Part shown: positions 7,443 to 14,350 of the stretch, piece by piece
Layout: the number at the start of each line of letters is the position of its first letter
Position numbering within the stretch: position 1 is the first letter of the stretch
DNA from: Comamonadaceae bacterium
GTDB lineage: Bacteria > Pseudomonadota > Gammaproteobacteria > Burkholderiales > Burkholderiaceae
DNA: 14,350 bases
Direction: 5' to 3'
NCBI GenBank assembly: GCA_947374535.1
Contig: CANCCJ010000063.1
Span: 1 to 14,350, forward strand
Translations under genes and position numbers: made by a program
The notes under the pieces: generated by a model
What the model was told of the DNA's origin: nothing
The model's database searches: none
The model's input: the letters and a program-made list of their open reading frames with translations, nothing else

Positions 7443-8747
7443 ATGACTCACGCCTCCACCAAACCCCTATTGGGCTGTATCGCCGACGACTTCACAGGTG
7501 CCACAGATCTAGCCAACAACTTGGTCCGCTCAGGCATGCGGACTGTGCAGACCATCGGCATGCCCACAGACGATGAACCCATGGATGCCGATGCCATCGT
7601 GGTGGCCCTCAAGTCGCGCACTATTCCTGCCCAAGATGCCATCGCCCAATCGCTGCAAGCCTATGCATGGCTGAAGGCACAAGGGGTAGAGCAGATTTAT
7701 TTCAAATACTGCTCCACCTTCGACTCCACCTCGCAAGGCAACATCGGCCCTGTGACCGAAGCATTGATGGATGCCATTCATGGCAAAGACCAAGGCTTCA
7801 CCATCGTTTGCCCAGCCTTCCCTGAAAACAACCGGACGATTTTCAAAGGCCATTTATTTGTCGGCGATGTGTTGCTGTGCGACAGCGGCATGCGTAACCA
7901 CCCCCTCACGCCCATGACCGATGCGAACTTGGTGCGCGTCATGCAATCACAAACCCAGCGCAAGGTGGGCTTGGTAGAACAGTCGTGTGTCGCAGCAGGA
8001 CCCGACGCCATTCGCGCGCGCTTCAAGACTTTGCAGGCTGAAGGCGTTGGCGTTGCAGTGATCGACGCCATCAGTAACCAAGACCTCATGCACATGGGAC
8101 AAGCGTTATCTGACATGCCACTCGTCACCGCAGGTTCAGGCGTGGCCATTGGTTTGCCGCAAAACTGGAAAGCGCGTGGTGTCTTAGCAGCCAACGCAAA
8201 AGTCGACAGCTTGCCTGCTGCCAGCGGTTATCAAGCTGTGGTATCGGGCAGCTGCTCGGTCGCCACCAATGCACAAGTGCTGCACTGGCGCCAAGCGGGC
8301 AAGCCTGCCTTCGCGATTGACCCCTTGGCTGTGGCAACTGGCACCGATGTGATAGCACAAGCACTGAGCTGGGCTACACCTCAACTCAAAAATGGCCCAG
8401 TGCTGATTTACGCCACCGCAGAACCCGAAGCAGTCAAAGCCATTCAGAACAAACTGGGCGTTGCCCAAGCCGGAGAACTGGTAGAACACACACTATCAAA
8501 TATTGCCAAAGGCTTGGTGCAAGCCGGTGTACGCCAACTCGTGGTGGCAGGCGGCGAAACTTCGGGCGCCGTAGTCCAAGCCTTGGATGTCGAACGCATG
8601 GTCATTGGCCCACAAATCGATCCCGGTGTGCCATGGACCTCTGTCACCTCCCAGGTGTGCAACGGCGATACAGTGCATGTCACTTTGAAATCTGGAAATT
8701 TTGGAACCTCTGATTTTTTTGAAAAATCGTTTGCCTTGCTGAAGTAA
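7443..8747 (+). CDS. otnK: 3-oxo-tetronate kinase (DUF1537 family)
   Basis: It is predicted to phosphorylate 3-oxo-tetronate on O4 with ATP, yielding 3-oxo-tetronate 4-phosphate. The 434-residue protein has the two DUF1537 halves. The N-terminal substrate domain starts with GCIADDFTGATDLANNLV, where Asp15 and Asp16 are the family's conserved acidic pair. The C-terminal nucleotide-binding domain has VVSGSCSVATNAQV in the middle, VVAGGETSGAVVQAL (GGETSG at 370-375), and IDPGVPW and LKSGNFG near the end. These are the hallmark motifs of the acid-sugar kinases. Related DUF1537 kinases act on D-threonate or other acids, but adjacency to OtnC and OtnI supports the 3-oxo-tetronate role. It begins eight bases after denD and ends three before otnC. 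Confidence 0.92.
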   Translation: MTHASTKPLLGCIADDFTGATDLANNLVRSGMRTVQTIGMPTDDEPMDADAIVVALKSRTIPAQDAIAQSLQAYAWLKAQGVEQIYFKYCSTFDSTSQGNIGPVTEALMDAIHGKDQGFTIVCPAFPENNRTIFKGHLFVGDVLLCDSGMRNHPLTPMTDANLVRVMQSQTQRKVGLVEQSCVAAGPDAIRARFKTLQAEGVGVAVIDAISNQDLMHMGQALSDMPLVTAGSGVAIGLPQNWKARGVLAANAKVDSLPAASGYQAVVSGSCSVATNAQVLHWRQAGKPAFAIDPLAVATGTDVIAQALSWATPQLKNGPVLIYATAEPEAVKAIQNKLGVAQAGELVEHTLSNIAKGLVQAGVRQLVVAGGETSGAVVQALDVERMVIGPQIDPGVPWTSVTSQVCNGDTVHVTLKSGNFGTSDFFEKSFALLK

Positions 8748-8750
8748 CAC

Positions 8751-9410
8751 ATGCAACACCAAGAAGCCCGTGAAGAAATTTGCCGTGTCGGTACATCGTT
8801 GTATGCACGCGGCTATGTGCACGCCAGCGCTGGCAACATCAGCGTCAAACTCGATGACGGTAGTTTCTTGATTACCCCCACCGATGCCTGTCTGGGCAAT
8901 TTGGTAGCAGGTGAACTGGCACATGTCAATGCAGAAGGCGTACAGGTGAGCGGCGCACGCGCTTCCAAAACACTGGTCTTGCATCGCAGTATTTACGAAG
9001 CAGCCCCACAAGCGCGATGCGTGATTCACACCCATGCCACGCACTTGGTCAGCCTCACCTTGCACGGCGTGTGGCGTAACTCAGACATCGTGCCCCCCAT
9101 CACACCGTATTACGTGATGAAAGTTGGACACATTCCTTTGGTAGCCTACCAACGCCCAGGCGCGCCCAGCGTGGCTGACGAAGTAGCACGCCTCATCCAC
9201 GACAGCACCGCACAAGCCAAACCCATTCGCGGCGTGATGCTTGATCGCCTCGGCCCTGTGGTGTGGCAGCAAAGTCCCGCAGAGGCAAGTGCTGTCCTCG
9301 AAGAACTCGAAGAAACCGCCAAGCTGTGGCTCATGTCCGATCGCCAAACCACGGCTTTGAGCGACACCCAAATTCAACAACTCCGCGAGACCTTTGGGGC
9401 TCTTTGGTAA
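8751..9410 (+). CDS. otnC: 3-oxo-tetronate 4-phosphate decarboxylase (class II aldolase family)
   Basis: It is predicted to decarboxylate 3-oxo-tetronate 4-phosphate to dihydroxyacetone phosphate and CO2, the last step of the pathway. The 219 residues carry the class II aldolase/adducin fold. Phosphate-loop motif SAGNIS is at about 26-31, with LITPTDACLGNL following. CVIHTHATH supplies His93 and His95 as metal ligands, and LEELEETAKLWL is near the end. Compared with L-fuculose-phosphate aldolase as I recall it, the catalytic Glu after PSS is Thr74 here (ASKTLVLH). The third metal ligand in the HHG motif becomes Leu167 in DRLGPVV. His127 in VGHIPL might substitute. No frameshift explains this, and it may be a trait of this OtnC branch. 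The gene is packed between otnK and otnI. Confidence 0.88.
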   Translation: MQHQEAREEICRVGTSLYARGYVHASAGNISVKLDDGSFLITPTDACLGNLVAGELAHVNAEGVQVSGARASKTLVLHRSIYEAAPQARCVIHTHATHLVSLTLHGVWRNSDIVPPITPYYVMKVGHIPLVAYQRPGAPSVADEVARLIHDSTAQAKPIRGVMLDRLGPVVWQQSPAEASAVLEELEETAKLWLMSDRQTTALSDTQIQQLRETFGALW

Positions 9411-9431
9411 ACCTTTTATTCACACACACCG

Positions 9432-10241
9432 ATGCCACGTTTTGCCGCCAACCTCAGCATGCTCTACAACGAGCATGAATTTTTAGACCGCTTTGCCGCC
9501 GCTGCCAAAGATGGCTTCCAAGCTGTTGAATATTTATTCCCCTATGCCTTTGACGCGCAAGAACTCAAACAACGCTTGAGCGACAACGGGTTGCAACAAG
9601 TACTCTTCAACGCCCCGCCTGGCGACTGGGATGCAGGTGAGCGCGGCTTGGCATGCTTGCCAGGACGCGAGAGCGAATTTCAAGCTGGGTTTCTCAAAGC
9701 CTTGGCATACGCTGAAACCTTGAATTGCCTTCGCATCCACGTGATGGCTGGCCTCAAGCCACAAGGCGCAGACGCGTCCGTGCTGGAAAAGACCTACATC
9801 CAAAACATCACATGGGCAGCCGCTGAAGCACACAAATCTGGCCGCGATGTGCTGATTGAACCTATCAACACCCGGGACATTCCAGGCTTCTTCTTGAACT
9901 ACCAGAACCAAGCCCACAACATCGTCCAACACATCGGCGCCTCCAACGTGAAAGTACAGATGGACCTCTACCACTGCCAAATCATGGAGGGCGACTTAGC
10001 CGCCAAGATTCGCCAGTACCTTCCTACGGGCCGAGTCGGCCACTTTCAAATTGCAGGCGTGCCGATGCGCCACGAGCCCGACTTAGGCGAACTCAACCAC
10101 CCTTACCTCTTCGATGTGATTGATGAAGTCTCTGCCACCTGCGGTTGGGACGGCTGGGTTGGTTGCGAGTACCGCCCTGCCCGTGGTGCCGTAGCCAATG
10201 GCACGCACGATGGCTTAGCGTGGTTGCATCAACAGGGATAA
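9432..10241 (+). CDS. otnI: 2-oxo-tetronate isomerase (hydroxypyruvate isomerase-like)
   Basis: It is predicted to convert 2-oxo-tetronate to 3-oxo-tetronate, linking the two dehydrogenases to the kinase. The 269-residue protein is a xylose-isomerase-type TIM barrel of the Hyi/OtnI family. [12 protein letters not shown] opens it, followed by [11 protein letters not shown]. The expected metal and acid-base residues are in place: Glu143 in [12 protein letters not shown], Asp178 in [11 protein letters not shown], Gln206 in [14 protein letters not shown], and Glu246 in GCEYRP. Hydroxypyruvate isomerase shares this layout, so the choice of OtnI rests on the surrounding pathway genes. The start at 9432 leaves a 21-base gap after otnC, with no clear ribosome site. 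It ends three bases before the next dehydrogenase. Confidence 0.9.
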   Translation: MPRFAANLSMLYNEHEFLDRFAAAAKDGFQAVEYLFPYAFDAQELKQRLSDNGLQQVLFNAPPGDWDAGERGLACLPGRESEFQAGFLKALAYAETLNCLRIHVMAGLKPQGADASVLEKTYIQNITWAAAEAHKSGRDVLIEPINTRDIPGFFLNYQNQAHNIVQHIGASNVKVQMDLYHCQIMEGDLAAKIRQYLPTGRVGHFQIAGVPMRHEPDLGELNHPYLFDVIDEVSATCGWDGWVGCEYRPARGAVANGTHDGLAWLHQQG

Positions 10242-10244
10242 GTC

Positions 10245-11123
10245 ATGAAAACTATTGGCATGATCGGCATTGGGATGATGGGTCATGGAATTGCCAGAAA
10301 CTTGGTCAAACATGGGCACACGCTCACTGTGCTGGCACATGCAGGCAACCAACCCATCGACGACTTGGTGCAGCAAGGTGTCAAAGCCTTCACCACCCCC
10401 AAAGACCTAGCAGCGCATTCGGATGTGGTCATCTTGTGCGTCACAGGGACGCCTCAAGTGGAAGCGGTGCTCATGGGCGAAGACGGTGTGCTCCAAGGCC
10501 TCCGCCCCAACACCATCGTGATCGATTGCTCCACCGCCATGCCAGCCTCGACCGAAAAGATCGCAGATGCGGTAGCGGCGCAAGGTGGATTGTTCATGGA
10601 CGCGCCAATGACGCGCACGCCCAAAGAAGCGGCTGAAGGTCGTTTGAACTTATTGGTGGGTGCTGATGCCGCATTGTTTGCAACATGCCAACCGATCTTG
10701 GCGTGCTTTGCCGAAAACATCGTGCATGTGGGGCCAGTTGGATCGGGGCACCGCATGAAGCTGCTGCACAACTATGTGTCGCTCGGCTCTGTCGCTTTGC
10801 TTGCAGAAGCTGCGGCTTGCGCACAGGTGGGTGGCGTGAATGCGCAGACCTTTGTCGATGTGCTCACCATGGGCGGCGGCTGGGGCGCTGCGCTAGAGCG
10901 CTTAAAACCTTTCTTATTAAGCCATGACAACACAGGCTTGCGCTTTACCGTGTCCAATGCACTGAAAGACTTGACTTACTACAACGACATGGCCGAACAC
11001 ATCAAGGCTGAGCATGCTGTGGCATCTGCCATTCAAACCACATTGAAAACAGCCTGTGACAATGGCCAAGGCGCGCTTTTGATGCCCGATTTGGTGGATG
11101 CGATCGCGCAGCGAACGCATTAA
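10245..11123 (+). CDS. Beta-hydroxyacid dehydrogenase of unassigned substrate
   Basis: This is a cytoplasmic NAD(P)-dependent dehydrogenase of 292 residues in the 3-hydroxyisobutyrate/tartronate semialdehyde reductase family. The Rossmann loop GMIGIGMMGHGIARNL is at 5-20. Catalytic Lys172 sits in GSGHRMKLLHNYV with Asn176, and a helical C-terminal domain follows. Two sites differ from the norm. The substrate loop reads DAPMTRTPKEAAEG (119-132) where most members have DAPVSGG. The cofactor strand ends in LAHAGNQP, lacking both the Asp typical of NAD use (LtnD has Asp38) and the NRT typical of NADP use. It is clearly diverged from LtnD in the same operon, not a recent copy. Candidate substrates are another tetronate isomer or a side product, but none can be assigned. 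It is three bases after otnI, so co-transcribed. Confidence 0.85.
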   Translation: MKTIGMIGIGMMGHGIARNLVKHGHTLTVLAHAGNQPIDDLVQQGVKAFTTPKDLAAHSDVVILCVTGTPQVEAVLMGEDGVLQGLRPNTIVIDCSTAMPASTEKIADAVAAQGGLFMDAPMTRTPKEAAEGRLNLLVGADAALFATCQPILACFAENIVHVGPVGSGHRMKLLHNYVSLGSVALLAEAAACAQVGGVNAQTFVDVLTMGGGWGAALERLKPFLLSHDNTGLRFTVSNALKDLTYYNDMAEHIKAEHAVASAIQTTLKTACDNGQGALLMPDLVDAIAQRTH

Positions 11124-11150
11124 CAAAACACAATTTTCTGAATCACTCAC

Positions 11151-11157
11151 AAGGGGG
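11151..11157 (+). promoter_or_regulatory. Ribosome binding site of the secreted hydrolase gene
   Basis: AAGGGGG lies four bases before the ATG at 11162 and supports that start. It is stronger than the sites of most internal genes of the operon, so this last gene may be translated independently. Confidence 0.55.
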
Positions 11158-11161
11158 ATGT

Positions 11162-12223
11162 ATGCGCAAATTTCTAATGCTCTGTTTGTTTATGTTTGTC
11201 TACCTTCAAAGTTCAGTTACATTGGCGCAAACTTTTCCTAATCAAAAAACCGAAGTTTGGGCAGCAAAAAATTTTCAATTTCACACCGGTGAGGTGATGG
11301 CGTCCCTGAACATCGGCTACACCACCTTAGGCAATCCAGCGGGTGAGCCCGTGGTCATTCTTCATGGCACCACAGGCACGGGTACGGGCATGCTCAACAC
11401 TGCGTTTGGTGCCGAACTCTTCGGCCCCGGCCAACCTTTGGATGCAGCTAAATACTTCATCGTTTTGCCAGACTCGATTGGCACGGGTAAATCCAGCAAA
11501 CCATCTGACGGCATGCGCACTAAGTTCCCACGCTACAACTACGACGACATGGTATTGGCGCAATATCGACTGCTGACCGAAGGCTTGAAACTCAAGCACG
11601 TTCGCATGGTGTTGGGCAACTCGATGGGCGGCATGCAAACTTGGTTGTGGGGTATTCAGTACCCAGACTTCTCAGACATCTTGGTTCCGATGGCTGCGAT
11701 GCCCTCCGAAATGTCAGGCCGTAATTGGATGATGCGTCGCCTCATCATTGACAGCATCCGCAACGACCCCGAATGGATGCAAGGCAACTACACCAAGCAG
11801 CCCAAAAGCCTTCAGTTCGCGTCCGTGTTTTATGCGATTGGCACAAATGGTGGCAACCAAAGCTTGCAACGCCAAGCACCCACACGAGAAAAAGCAGATC
11901 AACTGTTGAATCAACGACTCAATGCACCCTTCTCAGGCGATGCCAATGATCATCTTTATCAGTGGGATGCCTCGCGTGATTACAACCCGTTGAACCAAAT
12001 CGATAAGATCAAAGCAACGATGCTGGCCATCAACTCGGCCGATGACGAGCGCAACCCGCCAGAACTCAATGTCATGAGCAACGCCTTAGCAAGAATTCCT
12101 AACGCACGCTTGCTGCTCATCCCTGCCAGCGATCAAACGGCAGGTCATGGCACGACTGGACAAGCGAAATGGTGGAAAAACGATGTGGACGCTTTGTTGC
12201 AAACAGCCCCACGACTACCTTAG
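11162..12223 (+). CDS. Secreted alpha/beta hydrolase, homoserine O-acetyltransferase (MetX)-like
   Basis: This is an exported alpha/beta hydrolase of 353 residues. A signal peptide (MRKF, hydrophobic core to about residue 20, likely cut after Ala22 or Gln23) sends it to the periplasm. The fold resembles the MetX family: VVILHGTTGTGTG carries the oxyanion region, and PDSIGTGKSSKPSDG and FPRYNYDDMVLAQYRLL follow. The nucleophile Ser154 is in LGNSMGGMQTW. The acid is Asp294 or Asp295 in NSADDERNPPE, and the base His329 in AGHGTTGQAKWW. True MetX enzymes are cytoplasmic and lack a signal peptide, so methionine synthesis is unlikely. Hydrolysis of an ester or lactone outside the cytoplasm is more likely. 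It sits 38 bases after the dehydrogenase as the apparent last gene of the tetronate operon, so it may release a tetronate from a precursor. The substrate is unknown. Confidence 0.85.
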   Translation: MRKFLMLCLFMFVYLQSSVTLAQTFPNQKTEVWAAKNFQFHTGEVMASLNIGYTTLGNPAGEPVVILHGTTGTGTGMLNTAFGAELFGPGQPLDAAKYFIVLPDSIGTGKSSKPSDGMRTKFPRYNYDDMVLAQYRLLTEGLKLKHVRMVLGNSMGGMQTWLWGIQYPDFSDILVPMAAMPSEMSGRNWMMRRLIIDSIRNDPEWMQGNYTKQPKSLQFASVFYAIGTNGGNQSLQRQAPTREKADQLLNQRLNAPFSGDANDHLYQWDASRDYNPLNQIDKIKATMLAINSADDERNPPELNVMSNALARIPNARLLLIPASDQTAGHGTTGQAKWWKNDVDALLQTAPRLP

Positions 12224-12234
12224 CACGAGGAGGC

Positions 12235-12783
12235 TCAACAAGGCTGCTTGAGGCGCTCAGCCCCAGCCTTGGCCAAGGCTTCAAAACTACTGTTCAAGCG
12301 GTTTTTGATGAAGTACGCAATCACCGCCTTGGGAAACAGCGAATCTGGCTCAGACTCGGTGCTGTACTTGAACAACGTGCCACCTCCCTCTGGCTCTAGA
12401 CGCCATGCCCCTTTGTACGATTTGGCCTCGCCACTGATTTGCACAAAATCTGTTCCTTGGTTGGGCAGCTCCGTCACCTCCAACACCATGCGCATCTTGA
12501 TGGGGAAAAGCAAAATGCGCTCCTCCAACAAACGCTCCACGCGCGCCTTGCGAACGTCCATGCGCGTGGTGGTGGACGCCGCCACACCGGGAATGTTGGT
12601 CGCAGCGTCGTAGTCCGTGAGATAACGGTAGGACTGACACACGGTCATAGGCAAATGAAAACTGGCTTGGGTGTGAAACACATTGCCTTGCTGCGTCACA
12701 TCCACTTTGATCTTGTAGTCATCTGCCGCCATGGCCGTTGCACAGGCACAAACCACCATCCACGCACACCAGCGCTGCTTCAT
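12235..12783 (-). CDS. Secreted SRPBCC (START-like) family protein
   Basis: This is a 182-residue exported protein of unknown role. From ATG 12783 it begins MKQRWCAWMVVCACATAMA followed by ADDYKIKVDV, a signal peptide with likely cleavage after AMA. The mature part fits the SRPBCC/polyketide-cyclase-like ligand-binding fold: a first strand with FHTQASFHLP, a helix at SYRYLTDYDAATNIPGV, several amphipathic strands, and a long C-terminal helix (KAVIAYFIKNRLNSSFEALAKAG region). The open frame extends upstream to 12861. ATG 12783 has a strong ribosome site (GAAGGGGA, minus strand, 12788-12795) and places the signal peptide at the N-terminus, so it is preferred. It converges on the hydrolase gene, with 11 bases between stops. 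No catalytic motif is visible; lipid or small hydrophobic ligand binding is only a fold-based guess. Confidence 0.8.
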   Translation of the reverse strand: MKQRWCAWMVVCACATAMAADDYKIKVDVTQQGNVFHTQASFHLPMTVCQSYRYLTDYDAATNIPGVAASTTTRMDVRKARVERLLEERILLFPIKMRMVLEVTELPNQGTDFVQISGEAKSYKGAWRLEPEGGGTLFKYSTESEPDSLFPKAVIAYFIKNRLNSSFEALAKAGAERLKQPC

Positions 12784-12933
12784 TGAATCCCCTTCGATTG
12801 ATCGGGTCATATTAGCGGAACTACAAAACTCATAGCTTGAAAAAAGAACAATACGCCTCATCTAGCGAAGGCATACATAGCAGTTGCTGCCCTCTCTGAA
12901 ATTTTTTACGCCTTCACGACCTTTAGAAATCAC
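12784..12933. promoter_or_regulatory. Divergent spacer between SRPBCC and alkene reductase genes
   Basis: This 150-base spacer must hold promoters for both directions. On the minus strand TAATAT near 12809-12814 could be a -10 element for the SRPBCC gene, without a convincing -35. I found no clear ribosome site or promoter for the alkene reductase. GAAGGC (12867-12872) and GCCTTC (12910-12915) form a distant inverted repeat of doubtful meaning. Confidence 0.3.
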
Positions 12934-14016
12934 ATGACAACTCCTCAGCTTTTCCAACCCACACACATCGGTGACATCGCAATTGCCAACCGCATTGTCA
13001 TGGCACCACTCACACGCAGCCGCGCAGATGAGGCCAATGGCGACATGCCTGGCAGCGCTATGAATGTGGACTATTACCGCCAACGCAGTAGCGCCGGCCT
13101 CATCATCAGCGAAGGCACACAAGTCTCGCCCTTGGGCAAAGGCTACATGGCCACGCCCGGCATTTACTCAGACGCCCAAGTCGAAGGCTGGAAACCCATC
13201 ACCCAAGCCGTGCATGACGCGGGCTCAAAAATCATCGCGCAAATTTGGCATGTGGGACGCATCACCCACCCAGACCTGACCGGTGGCGCACAACCCGTGG
13301 CCCCATCGGCCATTCAGCCCAAGGTCGTGGCCTACACACCCAACGGCAAAGTCGATGTGCCCGTGCCACACGCCTTAACCGCTGCAGAAGTGAAAGACGT
13401 GGTGCAGCAATTTCGCCAAGCTGCCGCCAATGCCATGCGTGCTGGTTTTGATGGTGTGGAGATTCATGGGGCCAACGGCTACTTAGTCGACCAGTTCATC
13501 CGTGACGGTGCCAACCAACGCACTGACGACTACGGCGGCTCGATTGAAAACCGCTGCCGCTTTGCACTCGAAGTGGTGGATGCCTGCGTCGCCGAAATCG
13601 GAGCGGGGCGTGTCGGCATTCGTTTGTCACCCCTCACGCCCTTCAACGACTTGGCCGACAGCAACCCACAAGCCGTCTTTGGGTATTTGATCGAAGCACT
13701 CAACCAGCGTGACATCGCCTTCATTCACTTCATCGAAGGCGCCACTGGCGGTCCGCGTGATTTGCCGGGCTTTGACTACGCGGCCGCGCGCCAAGCCTTC
13801 AAGGGTACCTACATCGCCAACAACGGCTACGACCGTCAAATGGCCATCGACGCGATTGAATCCGGCAAGGCCGATGCCATTGCGTTTGGCCGCATGTTCA
13901 TCTCTAACCCCGACTTGGTTGAGCGTTTGAAATTGAATGCCGCTCTGAACGAGCCCAATCCCAGCACCTTCTACACACCCGGACCTGTCGGTTACACCGA
14001 CTACCCCGCCCTCTAA
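12934..14016 (+). CDS. Alkene reductase, old yellow enzyme family
   Basis: This is a cytoplasmic FMN-dependent ene-reductase of the NemA/OYE type that reduces activated C=C bonds (enones, maleimides, nitro compounds) with NAD(P)H. The 360-residue TIM barrel has the full signature set. MAPLTRSRA contains Thr27, which tunes the flavin, as in classical OYEs. Trp105 is in [13 protein letters not shown]. The substrate-binding pair His178/Asn181 and the proton donor Tyr183 are in [14 protein letters not shown], and [15 protein letters not shown] follows. The C-terminal flavin-binding segment [16 protein letters not shown] and the terminal [14 protein letters not shown] complete it. It is 13 bases before gloA. 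That pairing with glyoxalase I is familiar in proteobacteria and points to detoxification of reactive electrophiles, not to the sugar-acid pathway. Confidence 0.95.
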   Translation: MTTPQLFQPTHIGDIAIANRIVMAPLTRSRADEANGDMPGSAMNVDYYRQRSSAGLIISEGTQVSPLGKGYMATPGIYSDAQVEGWKPITQAVHDAGSKIIAQIWHVGRITHPDLTGGAQPVAPSAIQPKVVAYTPNGKVDVPVPHALTAAEVKDVVQQFRQAAANAMRAGFDGVEIHGANGYLVDQFIRDGANQRTDDYGGSIENRCRFALEVVDACVAEIGAGRVGIRLSPLTPFNDLADSNPQAVFGYLIEALNQRDIAFIHFIEGATGGPRDLPGFDYAAARQAFKGTYIANNGYDRQMAIDAIESGKADAIAFGRMFISNPDLVERLKLNAALNEPNPSTFYTPGPVGYTDYPAL

Positions 14017-14029
14017 AGAAAGGCTCACC

Positions 14030-14350
14030 ATGAAATACCTGCATACCATGGTGCGCGTCACCGACCTTGAAGCGTCGTTGCGTTTCTACCGCGATGCGTT
14101 AGGCCTGACAGTGCTTCGCACCAGCGAGTACCCACAAGGTCGCTTCACGCTGGTCTACCTGGCGGCCCAAGGCGATGAAGACGCGCAAGTGGAACTCACC
14201 TACAACTGGGATCCGGAGGTCTACACCGGTGGGCGTAACTTTGGACACTTGGCCTATGCCGTGGACAACATTTACGCCACCTGCGAAAAGTTGCAAGCGC
14301 ACGGTGTGACGATTCTTCGACCGCCCCGCGATGGCCGTATGGCATTTGTG
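14030..14350 (+). CDS. gloA: Lactoylglutathione lyase (glyoxalase I), 3' end outside window
   Basis: It converts the hemithioacetal of methylglyoxal and glutathione to S-lactoylglutathione. The first 107 residues are visible and closely follow bacterial Glo[21 protein letters not shown], then [31 protein letters not shown], and [18 protein letters not shown]. Three of the four metal ligands are seen: His5, Glu55 and His73. The fourth Glu lies in the missing part. A ribosome site (GAAAGG, about 14018-14023) precedes the ATG. It follows the alkene reductase by 13 bases and is likely co-transcribed. Methylglyoxal arises from dihydroxyacetone phosphate, the end product of the nearby tetronate pathway, but a functional link is only suggestive. 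Confidence 0.95.
   Translation, partial: MKYLHTMVRVTDLEASLRFYRDALGLTVLRTSEYPQGRFTLVYLAAQGDEDAQVELTYNWDPEVYTGGRNFGHLAYAVDNIYATCEKLQAHGVTILRPPRDGRMAFV

Noticed and set aside
9222..9260. Frameshift in otnC to explain loss of the HHG motif
   Set aside because: The frame is continuous, and GPVV and the EELEETAKLWL helix align on both sides without any gap, so it is a substitution.
11162..12223. Assignment of the hydrolase as the methionine-pathway enzyme MetX
   Set aside because: It has a signal peptide and sits in a sugar-acid operon; true MetX is cytoplasmic.
12224..12260. Intrinsic terminator between the convergent hydrolase and SRPBCC genes
   Set aside because: Only a five-base CTCAA/TTGAG repeat and no T-run in either direction.
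12784..12861. Upstream start of the SRPBCC protein at 12861
   Set aside because: The extra 26 residues would bury the signal peptide, while ATG 12783 has a strong ribosome site.
12862..13122. Minus-strand frame of 86 codons across the start of the alkene reductase gene
   Set aside because: It mostly lies opposite the alkene reductase and has no ribosome site or recognisable content.

Overview
The window looks like chromosomal DNA from a betaproteobacterium, probably of the Burkholderiales/Comamonadaceae type (inferred from gene content, protein style and moderate-to-high GC; no rRNA or other marker gene confirms it). It holds 15 genes. Thirteen are complete and two are cut by the window edges. 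I saw no mobile element, tRNA, rRNA or CRISPR array.

Layout. (1) 1-1535, minus strand: a P2-type cation-transporting ATPase, 3' end outside the window. (2) 1536-1710: a divergent AT-rich control region. (3) 1711-2508: a FadR-subfamily GntR regulator. (4) 2626-12223, plus strand: nine tightly packed genes that read as one operon. It has a three-part TRAP transporter (DctP, DctQ, DctM), L-threonate dehydrogenase (LtnD), D-erythronate dehydrogenase (DenD), 3-oxo-tetronate kinase (OtnK, DUF1537), 3-oxo-tetronate 4-phosphate decarboxylase (OtnC), 2-oxo-tetronate isomerase (OtnI), a further beta-hydroxyacid dehydrogenase of unassigned substrate, and a secreted alpha/beta hydrolase related to MetX. 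(5) 12235-12783, minus strand: a secreted SRPBCC protein that converges on the operon. (6) 12934-end, plus strand: an old-yellow-enzyme alkene reductase followed by the start of glyoxalase I (gloA).

How it works together. The TRAP system is expected to import a four-carbon sugar acid (L-threonate and/or D-erythronate). LtnD and DenD oxidise these at C2 to 2-oxo-tetronate, OtnI moves the keto group to C3, OtnK phosphorylates O4, and OtnC decarboxylates to dihydroxyacetone phosphate, which enters glycolysis. The whole known route from import to a central metabolite is present. The GntR protein is the obvious regulator: TTGTCGTACAA, an exact match to the TNGTNNNACNA pattern used by FadR-type regulators, lies just before the TRAP genes, and a related site sharing ATTTGTCG lies before gntR itself.

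The parts not explained by the known pathway are the third dehydrogenase, with a rewritten substrate loop, and the exported hydrolase at the operon's end. Together they suggest that the cell handles a precursor (an ester or lactone of a tetronate) or an additional tetronate stereoisomer. OtnC also lacks residues that are usually catalytic or metal-binding in class II aldolases.
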